Source of the DNA: G965205255 sp965205255
GTDB taxonomy: Bacteria; Pseudomonadota; Gammaproteobacteria; Pseudomonadales; Endozoicomonadaceae
Length of the DNA stretch: 64,000 bases
Assembly: GCA_965205255.1 (NCBI GenBank)
Contig: OZ242051.1
Coordinates: 3,348,001-3,412,000 of the forward strand
Reading direction: 5' to 3'
This document shows, piece by piece, positions 19,454 to 29,072 of this stretch. The stretch's first letter is position 1, and every line of letters begins with the position of its first letter. The position numbers and the translations under genes were made by a program. The notes under the pieces were generated by a model that had not been told where the DNA came from, ran no database searches, and was given only the letters and a program-made list of their open reading frames with translations.

Positions 19454-20296
19454 AATTTTCTCCAATATTATTTTATGTTCATACGTTTTGATATATAAAA
19501 TACCTTTATAATCAAATAGGAGCATGTTTTTGCATGAAAGAAGGTTTGCAGAAATTCCGACTTTATCCCATTTTATAGACAAAGTGGGCGACAATGCAAA
19601 TTTGTGTTACCAACAGAAAACTAACCTTATTCACTATTTGTTGAAAATAAAACAGACAAATACAAGATAGACTATAACGTAAAGTGTATTCGTTTTTCCG
19701 TGCATTCCTTACATTAACTTGAGAACTATTTTATGATTTTCTGCAACAGCACGAAAACACTTCTGATAAATCAAAACAGTTCCAGACTGTACACGAAATC
19801 AATATTTGACTTCAAAGAAAACTATACCGTCTTTTTAAAGAGGAGGCTTCCACAATAGCATAATCAATGGGTAAACGTCTCCATTCATTACTGAGTGGGC
19901 ACTGGGCTGTCCTATCAGAAATTTAGGTCTTGAATAGGATTTCATGGTAATACCCGGGTAAAATTAAACAAGGGATGCTCTATGGAAACGTTAGCTGAAA
20001 CTGTTGCATTTACAAAGCATTTTTTAACCTTAAAGACCCGAGAAATCAAGGTCAAATTGATTCCCCTCTCTCAGAAGTATTATAGGTTGTGCTGCGAAGA
20101 GCGATCTGTGGTGCTGAGAGTTGGCGAGATTATCTCAACTTTGGCAATGCCAAGCTATCGAGTCCAGCCTTAATGGCCTAGAAAAACCGCAGGCTAAGAT
20201 AATACTGCTCTGGGCTTGATTATGCTTAAGAATTTTTAGATGAGACACCTCTGATATATACTATTAGTGTTATTGACAAAAAAAAGAAAACTAATT
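19454..20296. other. 840-nt gap, largely without recognisable genes
   Basis: The left part must hold the minus-strand Usp promoter. A 63-codon plus-strand frame at 19982-20173 has AGGGA before its ATG but codes for nothing I recognise and ends in compositionally ordinary sequence. It may be a small gene or debris. No RNA gene or repeat is visible. Confidence 0.35.
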
Positions 20297-20869
20297 ATGT
20301 CTGATATGTCTAATACACCAAAATCAGTAAATAGTACTGTTAACTCTACAACCAATATTAGAACTGAAGTAGAGCCTGCCATTAAAGAAGGAAAATATGG
20401 AAGACATAAAGTGAGTGTTAACATTGATGATTCCAATAATCGCCAAACCAGCACTTCACAAGATTCTTTATCTTCTTCCTCGACCCTTGTAAAAAAATTA
20501 GTAAACCAAGTAAACAACATTGAAACACAACCCTACTCCGATGTTTACACTTCCACTCTAACGACTTTGGCATTATTTGCAGATACATTAATGGCAGCTG
20601 GATTAAATAATGAAGTGGCCGTTATTTTAACTGCTCTGGGCGACATCATCAAAGCCCATGAAAAAGCCGAAGAGCGTAAGGCTGAAACTGAGCGCCAGGA
20701 AATACAGGAGGATAAGCGCATTAATGAACAATATCTTCAACACAAACTCATTATTGAAAAACTGCATGAGCGTTTGCTTAGCAAACGTTCAGAGCTGGAT
20801 CTTAAAGATAAAGAAACTCAATTTGATGATTATCTTAAGAGGCTTGAGACAGAATGGATTAAAAAGTAA
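20297..20869 (+). CDS. Unrecognised protein with charged coiled-coil C-terminus
   Basis: I do not recognise a family. From the ATG at 20297 the product is 190 aa; a GTG at 20267 would add ten lysine-rich residues. Residues ~1-65 are Ser/Thr/Asn-rich and probably disordered. A hydrophobic helical middle follows (TSTLTTLALFADTLMAAG, VAVILTALGDI). The last ~70 residues are a Glu/Lys/Arg-rich heptad-like stretch typical of a coiled coil. There is no signal peptide. The build (disordered N-terminus, amphipathic helix, coiled coil) resembles secretion-system translocators or substrates, but no secretion gene is nearby and that is only a resemblance. The next gene starts 74 nt downstream on the same strand. 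Confidence 0.65.
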   Translation: MSDMSNTPKSVNSTVNSTTNIRTEVEPAIKEGKYGRHKVSVNIDDSNNRQTSTSQDSLSSSSTLVKKLVNQVNNIETQPYSDVYTSTLTTLALFADTLMAAGLNNEVAVILTALGDIIKAHEKAEERKAETERQEIQEDKRINEQYLQHKLIIEKLHERLLSKRSELDLKDKETQFDDYLKRLETEWIKK

Positions 20870-20943
20870 AACTCTCAGTTAGTCCAGATTTATTAGTTTA
20901 TACTCCAGCTTTCTTGCTGTTATTTGAAAAGGAGTGGTTTTTT

Positions 20944-21732
20944 ATGAGCTTTTATACCCGTGGAGAAGGTACATTTAAAAAAACTGTCAGGCTATTATTA
21001 CTCAGACCAATGGTAATTGTAGTCGTTTTTTTTTCTTTTGATTGCTCAGCAAAAAATACACCTAACGATGTCTCATTAGGTGTATTTTTACTACCATCTT
21101 ACGGTATTGTTCAGCAAGTAAAAAATCAATCTTATGCTCTGAAAAAACTTGGTGGAAAACCTCTGTATCAGCAACGATTTGTGCCACCAATTACGATTTT
21201 CCCAATAAATGCACCTTTAGGTACCATCCCTGAAATAAAGCGTATTATAAAAAAAATCGCCCAACATCAATACTTGTTTAGACTGGATGTTTCTGCCATA
21301 TCTTTCACTCAGGGAAACATGGCTGTAATGACATTTAAAGATAGCGATAACTTGCAAGCTTTAAAAAGGAAAATTATCAGCCATCTATTTCCATCACATG
21401 TAAATAATGCTCAAGACCCAGATGGGTTAAAGCTTTATTCTGAAAGAAAGGTATTGATCAATAAGTATAAAAATCCTGATATGCTTTCTCAACCGTGTTT
21501 CCCCTGCATCACATTGCTTACAGAGACTACAAATGCAGTTAGGAAAGAGTATATAAAATCATACTTAAAACAAAAAAGTAAAATTGATAAAACCTATGGT
21601 CACGCAATGTCCCTAGGTATAGGTTATATCAATGAAAATGGACAAATCACCAAAACGATTGCAGTTTATCCATTGCTGTCAAAGACTACTTTAAAGAGAA
21701 AAATTTCGGCTCTGCATCAACATAAAGACTAA
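20944..21732 (+). CDS. Exported unrecognised protein, possibly 2H-phosphodiesterase-like
   Basis: ATG 20944 has AAGGAG about 9 nt upstream and is preferred to ATG 20914. The 262-aa product starts with a basic segment and a hydrophobic helix (LLLLRPMVIVVVFFSFDCSA) that looks like a signal sequence. The mature part has two related-looking halves. The order of FVPPITIFPINAPLG, a helix, then FRLDVSAISFTQGNMAVMTF is reminiscent of 2H phosphodiesterases and 2'-5' RNA ligase-like proteins, in which HxT motifs occupy the place of PIT here. A later FPCITLLTE could be the second motif. Both histidines would be missing, so if the fold is right the enzyme is degenerate. This fold call is weak. Confidence 0.6.
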   Translation: MSFYTRGEGTFKKTVRLLLLRPMVIVVVFFSFDCSAKNTPNDVSLGVFLLPSYGIVQQVKNQSYALKKLGGKPLYQQRFVPPITIFPINAPLGTIPEIKRIIKKIAQHQYLFRLDVSAISFTQGNMAVMTFKDSDNLQALKRKIISHLFPSHVNNAQDPDGLKLYSERKVLINKYKNPDMLSQPCFPCITLLTETTNAVRKEYIKSYLKQKSKIDKTYGHAMSLGIGYINENGQITKTIAVYPLLSKTTLKRKISALHQHKD

Positions 21733-22160
21733 TCATAGAATGATTAATCACACCATATCTTCTTGATAATAAAAAAATAAGGATGATCTGTACTAGTGTG
21801 ATTACCAGGGGAAACTGACGGTATAATTACCAAGCGATTTTGACGGATTAACTCTAGCCGGGATACTTGAAGAACTCAATTTATCCCTGCTGTTTTGTTC
21901 TACTGTTTTAACCGGAGGATTACCTGAGCTGTTGATTATACCGCAATCAGCTCTGCGACCATTGATGATGGAAGTGCACAATAAAATCCATAATTTAACG
22001 AAAAGAATTTGGTAGGATTAACGAAATCTGAAAAAATATTTTCATAATACTGTAAAAATATCTGACATAATTAATCATTTAGAATATAGTTCCTCAGATA
22101 GTCAAATTACACTTTGTAAACTCAGTAACTCTTGCACATAACATATGGTATAAATAGCCC
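21733..22160. other. 428-nt gap before folD with an open, start-less reading segment
   Basis: From 21827 to a TAG at 22013-22015 one plus-strand frame stays open for ~62 codons without a usable ATG at its front. Its translation looks protein-like (DGLTLAGILEELNLSLLF, then PQSALRPLMMEVHNKIHNL). It may be the tail of a decayed gene; I cannot name the family. The last ~140 nt are AT-rich and should contain the folD promoter, but no clear boxes are seen. Confidence 0.3.
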
Positions 22161-23030
22161 ATGTCAGCACAGATTCTTGATGGTAAAAAACTTGCCTCAG
22201 AAATAAAAAATACTGTAGCACTTAAAATAAAGGCTAAAGGTATTAAGGATAAAAAGCCTCCAACACTGGCCGTTATTCTTATTGGAGATGACCCAGCTTC
22301 ACACAGTTATGTCAACGCCAAGAGGCGCGCATGTGAATTCGCCGGACTTAAGTCTTTCTCATACAATATGGGTGACACTGTTACTGAGCAAGACCTATTA
22401 AACCTTGTGGACGAACTTAACAGAGATGAGTCTGTAAATGGTATTCTTGTGCAACTTCCCCTACCTGAACATATTAATAAAGAACTCATTCTTGAGCGGA
22501 TTTTACCAGAAAAAGATGTAGACGGTTTTCATCCCTACAACCTTGGCAGGCTTTGCCAGCGTCGTCCGCTATTACGGCCCTGCACTCCAAAAGGTGTCAT
22601 GCGTCTGCTTGAAAAAACCAACATAAATTTTTATGGTTTAGATGCTGTAGTTGTTGGTGCTTCAGAAATCGTTGGCCGTCCTATGGCTTTGGAGTTATTG
22701 CTGGCAGGATGTACTGTTACCATTACTCACCGTTTTACAAAAAATTTACCACAGAAAATTTCTCAAGCTGATATTGTTATTGTAGCTGTTGGTAAGGCGA
22801 ATATAATTCAGGGTGACTGGATTAAATCTGGAGCTATTGTTATTGACGTAGGTATTACACGATTGTCTGATGGTTCTTTATGTGGTGATGTAGACTTTGA
22901 AGCTGCCAGAAAACGTGCGTCATGGATCACCCCGGTTCCCGGTGGAGTTGGTCCAATGACTGTAGCCTGCTTGTTGGAAAATACGCTTGAAGCTTCACAA
23001 TTACAGGATGATAAAAAAAAGATGGAATAA
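22161..23030 (+). CDS. folD: Bifunctional methylenetetrahydrofolate dehydrogenase/cyclohydrolase FolD
   Basis: The 289-aa protein is a complete FolD, which interconverts 5,10-methylene-, methenyl- and 10-formyl-tetrahydrofolate in the cytosol using NADP. It has SHSYVNAKRRACEFAG with the catalytic Tyr and Lys, GILVQLPLPEH, EKDVDGFHPYNLGRL, the nucleotide-binding segment VVGASEIVGRPMALELL, and the C-terminal TPVPGGVGPMTVACLLENT. In the nucleotide site GASEIVG replaces the more common GxSxxVG spacing normally, so function should be retained. The gene stands alone with a poor ribosome site. Dispersed repeat copy B begins directly after its stop. Confidence 0.97.
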   Translation: MSAQILDGKKLASEIKNTVALKIKAKGIKDKKPPTLAVILIGDDPASHSYVNAKRRACEFAGLKSFSYNMGDTVTEQDLLNLVDELNRDESVNGILVQLPLPEHINKELILERILPEKDVDGFHPYNLGRLCQRRPLLRPCTPKGVMRLLEKTNINFYGLDAVVVGASEIVGRPMALELLLAGCTVTITHRFTKNLPQKISQADIVIVAVGKANIIQGDWIKSGAIVIDVGITRLSDGSLCGDVDFEAARKRASWITPVPGGVGPMTVACLLENTLEASQLQDDKKKME

Positions 23031-23200
23031 TACCAAAACCTTCTTTTAACTTCTTATTTGCGTAACTTTTCTTATCTTGCTGTTATGCGTTGAAGTTCCC
23101 TGCAATAGCTGGCTATTACTCGTCACTTCGTCTTTAACAGTAAGCCCATAAAAGCATGCTAATAACCATAACTGGAAACTGGTTTTTGTATAAGGATAAG
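23031..23200 (+). repeat. Dispersed intergenic repeat, copy B
   Basis: This copy runs from TACCAAAACCTTC to GGAAACTGGTTTTTG and fills the space between folD and the RND pump. It matches copy A (17347-17470) and, inverted, copy C (60141-60299), including the shared AACTTCTTATT, CTTGCTGT-ATGCGTTGAA and CCATAAAAG-ATGCT blocks. Its hairpin is degraded: AGCATGC has become AAGCC on the left arm. A 115-codon minus-strand frame that crosses it is a by-product. Confidence 0.7.
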
Positions 23201-23292
23201 TAGTTTTTACAGTAAAGTTTCCGGTATATGAGAAATTATTTACAACGCTACACATTCTCGATTTTATAAAATCAAGAACGTGTAGCAGATCA

Positions 23293-26200
23293 CTAACTGA
23301 CTTGCGGTAATGGCTTATGCTCAGACGCAATGAATGTATATATAACGGGTAATACAAATAAGGTAAAAATAGTACCAATTCCCAAGCCAGCAATAATAAT
23401 CAGACCAATATCAAAACGACTGGCAGCACCCGGCCCTGTAGCAAATAAGAGTGGAAATAACCCTGCTAACATGGAGATAGTTGTCATCAGAATAGCTCGA
23501 AGCCTTAATTTTGATGCATTCATTACCGCATCCATACGATTTAATCCATAACAAATTTGTTGCTCTTTTGCGACCTCGCAAATTAAAATACCATGTTTGC
23601 AGATCAAACCAATTAATGTCACTAACCCAACCTGAGTATAAATATTCATACTAGCCATTCCCCAAGCCATAAACAGTAACGCGCCACAGACAGCTAATGG
23701 AACACTGATAAGAATAACAACCGGATCACGCATACTTTCAAACTGACAAGCCAACACAAGAAAAATAATGCATAATGCCAATACAAAGATAATATACAAA
23801 GCACCCCCTTCTTGCACGTACTGGCGGGCTTCACCTAAAAAATTATATTGATAATTTTTTGGTAATAAAGGTACTGCTTTTGTTTTCAGGTATTGTACGG
23901 CCTGGCCGATTGTAGAACCTGGCATTGGTACCATGCTGATGGTGGCTGAATTCATCTGATTAAAATGGGTAAATGATTGAGGCTGACCGGAAATTGTAGT
24001 TGTAATTAAACTCTTCAGTGGAATCATGGTACCGTTTTTTGCTTTCAGATAGTAGTTTCCAATACTTTCAGATGTGAAGCGAAATTTGCGTTCAACCTGA
24101 GGTATAACTTCATATGGACGACCATTAAGATTTGTTCTCCCAACAAGACCACTGGTCATCATCGCTGAAAGCGTGTCACCAACCTGTTTCATTGTAATTC
24201 CGTAGGCTCCGGCTTTATTTTTGTCAATTTTAATACTCAGTGTACCGGAGCTAAAATTAAGATCTAATCTGGAAAAAATAAAACGGGAGCTGTTGGCAAT
24301 AAGCTTTGCTACTTTTGTTGCTACGTTATAAATATTTTCAAAAGAATCTGATGAGGTGATAACAAATTGAACGGGCATACCACTTACACTACCTGGAACC
24401 GCCGGAAATCCAAACCCTGATAAAGCGATTGTTGGGTTGTTTTTCATCTTATTGTTAGCCTTTTTAACAATCGTTTGTTCATTATCGCTTCGCTCACTCC
24501 ATGGTTTTAACATGACGAGAGCCATTCCTTGGTTGTTATTAGGTATACCTGAAAAAGAAAGAGTTGAGGCAATAGCAGAAGTCGTTTTTAAGCTGTTCAT
24601 GCCTTCTTGCATTCCTTTTTGAACGTAGTCAAGGTTGGCTGTTTGTGGTGCATTACCAATCATTAAAAAAGCACCATTATCTTCCTTTGGTGCAAGTTCA
24701 GTTGGAATTAACTTAAACATGAGAGGTAAAGCAATAAATACACATATGGCAAAAACAACGATTACTTGTCGGTGCAACATGACCGCTTTTAATGCTATTG
24801 TATAACTTTTTGACAACCATTCATAAAAAGCATTTACCAATAACTCGAAACGATTAGGTTCAATTTGTGGCTTCATAAGCTTTGAGCACATCATTGGTGA
24901 CAATGTCAGCGCAATAATGCCAGAGATAAACACGGCTCCAGCCAGAGTTAATGCAAATTCTTTAAATAAAGCGCCCGTGATTCCATTCATCAATGCGATG
25001 GGTGAGTAAACTGCCGCTAGGGTAAGCGTCATGGAAATTACAGGCACAGCAATTTCACGGGTTCCGTATATGGCAGCCCGAAAAGGTGATTCCCCATTTT
25101 TAATATGTCTGTCAACATTTTCAACAACCACGATAGCATCGTCCACAACCAACCCTATGGCAAGTACCATTGCCAACAAAGTAAGTAAGTTAAAAGTGAA
25201 ACCAAACAGGTTCATCAGTATAACTACACCAATTAACGACAAAGGAATTGTAACAACAGGGATCGCCACTGCACGTAGAGAGCCCATAAACAATATCATA
25301 ACAATCATGACAATAATCGCAGCTTCAGCCAGTGTTTTAATAACCTCATAAATTGATTCATTAATAGCTTGAGTCGAGTCGTAAAGTACCCGCATATGAA
25401 TAGCCGAAGGTAATACTTGCTTAATGCCAGGTAGTTCACTTTTAACTCTTTCCACCACTTTCAATGGGTTTGCACTTGGAGTTGGGTTAATGGCAACTAC
25501 TACGGCATTTTTACCATTGGAATATGCACGAACAGTATCTCTTTCTTTAGCTAACGCAACTTTGGCAATATCACTTAAGCGGATAACAGATCCATCAGTA
25601 TTCGTTTTGATGATTAAATTTGATAACTCTTTAACATTTGATGCCTGAGTATTAACAACTGTATTCATTTGTACAAAATAATTATTAATTTGTCCTGTGG
25701 CTGAAAGATAATTGTTACTTCGAAGTATCTCCGTGACTTCATCAGCAGTTAAGCCATATGCTGCCATTTTTGATGGGTTAAGCCAGATCCTCAGGCCAAA
25801 ATCACTACCTCCATAAAGGGTGGCTGTTGCAACACCCTGTACTGTTAACATTTTTGGTTGCACCACTCGTGAAAGAAAATCTGTTATTTGGCTGCTATTT
25901 AGTTTTTTGCTGGTAAAAGCAATATAAAGTAGTGAAACAGAAGCTCCTGTTGAAGATGAAATAACTGGATCCTGTACATTCTGAGGTAACTCAGAGCGTA
26001 CACTATTTACCTTGGAAAGAATCTCAGCTAATGCACTGTCAGGGTTAGTGTCAAGCTTCATATAGACATTAATGGTGCTGGTACCGATAGAACTGTTTGA
26101 TGTCATGTAATCAATGTTATTAGCTTGTGCAATCGCTTGCTCCAAAGGGGTTGTAACAAATCCCTGCACAAGATTAGCATCAGCACCGTAATAGGTGGTT

Positions 26201-26343
26201 GAAACAGTAATGACGGTGTTGGTCATTTCAGGAAACTGCCGAAAAGCGGTATTGATAACAGCATATAAACCCAGCAATAAAATAAGCAGGCTGATTGAGA
26301 CAGAAAGGACGGGTCTTCTTATAAAAGTATCAGTTATGTTCAT
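23293..26343 (-). CDS. RND (HAE1) multidrug efflux permease
   Basis: A 1,016-aa inner-membrane pump of the AcrB/MexB type. It has the family beginning (FIRRPVLSVSISLLILLLG), twelve transmembrane helices in the 1+5 / 1+5 arrangement, and two large periplasmic loops. The helix-4 proton relay is present in GLVVDDAIVVVENVDRH with its Asp pair. The second-half repeat includes LVALACQFESMRDPVVI-like and GLICKHGILICEVAKEQ segments. It uses the proton gradient to export drugs, bile-type compounds or other amphiphiles. It starts 14 nt after the adaptor gene on the same strand, with GGGCGG before the ATG. No outer-membrane channel gene follows, so it would rely on a TolC encoded elsewhere. The substrate cannot be told. 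Confidence 0.95.
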   Translation of the reverse strand: MNITDTFIRRPVLSVSISLLILLLGLYAVINTAFRQFPEMTNTVITVSTTYYGADANLVQGFVTTPLEQAIAQANNIDYMTSNSSIGTSTINVYMKLDTNPDSALAEILSKVNSVRSELPQNVQDPVISSSTGASVSLLYIAFTSKKLNSSQITDFLSRVVQPKMLTVQGVATATLYGGSDFGLRIWLNPSKMAAYGLTADEVTEILRSNNYLSATGQINNYFVQMNTVVNTQASNVKELSNLIIKTNTDGSVIRLSDIAKVALAKERDTVRAYSNGKNAVVVAINPTPSANPLKVVERVKSELPGIKQVLPSAIHMRVLYDSTQAINESIYEVIKTLAEAAIIVMIVMILFMGSLRAVAIPVVTIPLSLIGVVILMNLFGFTFNLLTLLAMVLAIGLVVDDAIVVVENVDRHIKNGESPFRAAIYGTREIAVPVISMTLTLAAVYSPIALMNGITGALFKEFALTLAGAVFISGIIALTLSPMMCSKLMKPQIEPNRFELLVNAFYEWLSKSYTIALKAVMLHRQVIVVFAICVFIALPLMFKLIPTELAPKEDNGAFLMIGNAPQTANLDYVQKGMQEGMNSLKTTSAIASTLSFSGIPNNNQGMALVMLKPWSERSDNEQTIVKKANNKMKNNPTIALSGFGFPAVPGSVSGMPVQFVITSSDSFENIYNVATKVAKLIANSSRFIFSRLDLNFSSGTLSIKIDKNKAGAYGITMKQVGDTLSAMMTSGLVGRTNLNGRPYEVIPQVERKFRFTSESIGNYYLKAKNGTMIPLKSLITTTISGQPQSFTHFNQMNSATISMVPMPGSTIGQAVQYLKTKAVPLLPKNYQYNFLGEARQYVQEGGALYIIFVLALCIIFLVLACQFESMRDPVVILISVPLAVCGALLFMAWGMASMNIYTQVGLVTLIGLICKHGILICEVAKEQQICYGLNRMDAVMNASKLRLRAILMTTISMLAGLFPLLFATGPGAASRFDIGLIIIAGLGIGTIFTLFVLPVIYTFIASEHKPLPQVS

Positions 26344-26357
26344 GCTAAAACCGCCCT

Positions 26358-27482
26358 TTATAATTGTGGGATTGTTTGAGGTGAAATTAGTGATTTATCT
26401 GACACCACTTTAATGTGACTGCCATTAGTCAAACGCACCTGACCAGAGGTAACAATCTGGTCTCCAAACGATAAACCCTTGATTATTCGGGCATTATTTT
26501 TATTTCTTCCATTCACTTCAACGACCTTTTGTGTAACGATGTAATAATCAGCTTTCTTCTTTTTATCATGAACCTTTTTAATGACATAAACACTCTGACC
26601 ATACAACTGAAAGTTAATAGCTCTTACCGGAACAATCATTTGTTGTTGTTTTTTAGGAAGCAAAATAGTTACTTTGGCATACATCCCAGAACGCAATTTA
26701 CCGTTGTTATTAGGAATAGAAGCTTGTACGTCTACCACGCCACTATCACTGTTAACCGCAGGTTCAATGGCTGTTATTTTTCCATTAAACGGGTGATTCG
26801 GATACGCATCAACCATAATTCGTATGGGTAACCCTAGGTTAACATTAGCCATATCAACCTGAGATATTGTAAATTGAATATGCATGGTATCGGTGTTTTC
26901 CAGCCGAATAACATCGGTGCCTTCAGACAGGTACTGGCCGGAATAAATATTTTTAATTCCCACATGCCCATCAAAAGGCGCTGTAATTAAACGTCGTTGA
27001 ATAGTTGCATTATATCCATCAATTTGGGCAAGCAAAGTGTTATAAGCTGAAATAGCATTATCTAATGTTTGTTTAGAGACTGATCGTTGCTTGTAAAGTT
27101 TATCGGTACGTTCCATCTGCCCTTTGATAGAGGGAATCTGTCCTTCAGCTTCTTTAAGGTTGGCACGCTCAACACTGGTATCTAGTGCTACAAGCAAGTC
27201 TCCTTTATTTACTTTTTGCCCTGATTTAAAATTAATGCTAACTATTTTTCCAGCTTGTTCATTGCTGAGTTCTACGCCCTGAGAAGGCTTAATAAAACCA
27301 ATTGCATCAATTTCCGGTTGCCAAGACGAGGCTTTAACTGTCACCACAGTTACAGGGTAAACCGGAGCAGGTCTGCCGACGATAAAATTTGCAATCATTT
27401 TATCTTTGACAACATTAAATGTAATGACAGTTCCAAATAGTAAAAATACAATGAGTATCATTACTATGTACCATCTTTTCAT
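26358..27482 (-). CDS. RND efflux periplasmic adaptor (HlyD/MFP family)
   Basis: The 374-aa membrane fusion protein has an N-terminal membrane anchor (IVMILIVFLLFGTVITFNVV), the lipoyl-like half motifs (GIVSINFKSGQKVNKGDLLVALD region and ITAPFDGHVGIKNIYSGQYL), a short alpha-hairpin between them, and a beta-barrel with AKVTILLPKKQQQMIVPVRAI. It couples the permease to an outer-membrane channel. AAGGGG precedes the ATG. It is the first gene of a two-gene operon with the RND permease; no regulator gene sits next to it. Confidence 0.94.
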   Translation of the reverse strand: MKRWYIVMILIVFLLFGTVITFNVVKDKMIANFIVGRPAPVYPVTVVTVKASSWQPEIDAIGFIKPSQGVELSNEQAGKIVSINFKSGQKVNKGDLLVALDTSVERANLKEAEGQIPSIKGQMERTDKLYKQRSVSKQTLDNAISAYNTLLAQIDGYNATIQRRLITAPFDGHVGIKNIYSGQYLSEGTDVIRLENTDTMHIQFTISQVDMANVNLGLPIRIMVDAYPNHPFNGKITAIEPAVNSDSGVVDVQASIPNNNGKLRSGMYAKVTILLPKKQQQMIVPVRAINFQLYGQSVYVIKKVHDKKKKADYYIVTQKVVEVNGRNKNNARIIKGLSFGDQIVTSGQVRLTNGSHIKVVSDKSLISPQTIPQL

Positions 27483-28113
27483 GCTTATACCCCTTTTTTT
27501 TATTTAATTTTCTGCAACTATATTGAAAACAAAACTCATAACGAAAACTTTTAACTCAAACAAGTACTTGTGAAACAAACAACAAAGGATTTCCAATAAG
27601 ATATCGACATTAAATGCCAAATAGCCATTTTCATACTTTAAAAAACATACTGCGTCCCAGAAAAAGTTGAGTAGAAACCTATTGGTCAGATTATTATAAT
27701 AATAAGCGTGTTGCAAACCCAAAAAAACATACTGAAATAAAAGTGTTGAATGACTTTTATATAATAACTTATTAATATTTTACAGTTGTAATTTATACAT
27801 TTATGGATAATAGTCATACATTTTGTTTCAGTTTGCAACAGTTCCGTAATATAAATAATGCAAAAATAGGCGTCTTACTATTGTTTTGTTATGGAAAGGC
27901 TTTGACATTAATGTATAAATTGAAAGTCTGTCTATTTATTCAACGCATTAAACTCCACGATCATCGTATAAAAAACAGTTGTTTGTATAACATGAGCTAG
28001 GAACTGCCCTCTGGCTTGAGCTAAACTCTAAATCATTTATAATGCCACTTTATCAAAGATGTACTTTCACACTCACTTAACTTGAAAATTCAAATGAGAT
28101 ATACGCAAAATAA
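27483..28113. other. 630-nt intergenic region between the RND operon and trmO
   Basis: It is a divergent gap that should hold promoters for both operons. It is AT-rich. Two short frames (27504-27722 minus, 27803-28000 plus) have no ribosome site, unusual Phe/Tyr/Asn-rich composition and no recognisable match, so I do not call them. No repeat copy is seen here. Confidence 0.4.
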
Positions 28114-28872
28114 ATGAACATGTCGATGATTAATCAGGATAAATCCAGTTACACTTTTAGGCCTGTTGGTATTGTTCACTCATGCTTTAAACAAAAATTT
28201 GGCATTCCCAGACAACCTGGCTTGGTCAGTAAAGCTAAAGCAACCATAGAGTTTTTTACAGATTACAAACATCCCTTTCTTTTTGAAGGGTTAGAGGTTT
28301 TCTCTCATATATGGGTGCACTTTATTTTTCATCAGACTATAAAGGAAGGCTGGCGACCAAAAGTTCGCCCTCCGCGTTTAGGCGGAAAATTAAAACGAGG
28401 TGTATTTGCTACCCGATCAACTCATCGACCTAATCCCTTGGGAATGTCTGTCGTTAAGCTTGATAAAATTGAGAAAAGCACTCGACATGGCGTTATTTTA
28501 CACATCTCAGGCGTTGACTTACTGGATAAAACACCTGTTGTTGATATAAAACCTTACCTACCATACGCTGATAAAGTATCAGATGCGACTGAACAGTTTT
28601 CTCTAAAAACACCAAAGCGCTTTGATATTATATTTTCATTATCAGCAGACACCTTCCTAGAAAAACACATGAAAAAAACTGGTAGGGATTTAAAAACATT
28701 AATTATCCAAACACTGGAGCATGACCCCAGACCAGGCCACATGAAGCATCACGAATACAGGCAATTTGCCATCGCTTTATATGATGCAAACATCCTCTGG
28801 TATGTACAAAACAATGAAATTATAGTAAATGATGTTGCTTATTATTATCAAACTACAACAGGTATTGCATGA
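28114..28872 (+). CDS. trmO: tRNA (N6-threonylcarbamoyladenosine-37)-N6-methyltransferase TrmO
   Basis: The 252-aa protein (TsaA/YaeB family) uses S-adenosylmethionine to methylate t6A37 in tRNA-Thr. The N-terminal beta-barrel domain holds PVGIVHSCFKQKFGIPRQPG, FSHIWVHFIFH, and RGVFATRSTHRPNPLGMSVV, with the conserved RSxxRPNPLG signature, then LDKTPVVDIKPYLPYAD. The C-terminal extension (LEHDPRPGHMKH, FAIALYDANILWYV) is the part typical of gammaproteobacterial TrmO. The start is ATG 28114 or 28120, with no strong ribosome site. It overlaps the next gene by 4 nt. Confidence 0.95.
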   Translation: MNMSMINQDKSSYTFRPVGIVHSCFKQKFGIPRQPGLVSKAKATIEFFTDYKHPFLFEGLEVFSHIWVHFIFHQTIKEGWRPKVRPPRLGGKLKRGVFATRSTHRPNPLGMSVVKLDKIEKSTRHGVILHISGVDLLDKTPVVDIKPYLPYADKVSDATEQFSLKTPKRFDIIFSLSADTFLEKHMKKTGRDLKTLIIQTLEHDPRPGHMKHHEYRQFAIALYDANILWYVQNNEIIVNDVAYYYQTTTGIA

Positions 28873-29072
28873 TTGTTCCCTGGGAAAAAATAAATAAAAG
28901 CACTCTCATTAATCTCATTCAAACTGAAGTTTCTACCGAAGGAACGGATAATGGTGACATGCTGTCTTTAGAAGAGAAAACAGAGCAGGTTTTGTATTTA
29001 TTAAAAACGGGCAAGGCTATCATTACTTTTGATGAAATAACAAATTCTTTTTCGATAAAATGTAGTAAATAA
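28869..29072 (+). CDS. yheU: YheU family protein (UPF0270)
   Basis: The 67-aa product begins MIVPWEKINKSTLINLI and continues with a SLEEKTEQVLYLLKTGKAII segment. This matches the short UPF0270/YheU family, in which the pattern PWxxLxxETLxNLIxxFVxxEGTDYG is conserved; here the last part reads VSTEGTDNGD. The function is unknown. It is coupled to trmO through an ATGA overlap, a neighbour arrangement that may mean joint expression. Nothing unusual in composition. Confidence 0.88.
   Translation: MIVPWEKINKSTLINLIQTEVSTEGTDNGDMLSLEEKTEQVLYLLKTGKAIITFDEITNSFSIKCSK

Noticed and set aside
23046..23393. 115-aa minus-strand frame at the end of the RND permease gene
   Set aside because: Half of it is dispersed repeat B and half is a shadow of the permease 3' end.
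27504..28000. Two short frames (72 and 65 codons) between the RND operon and trmO
   Set aside because: AT-rich, aromatic- and Asn-rich translations without ribosome sites or recognisable domains.
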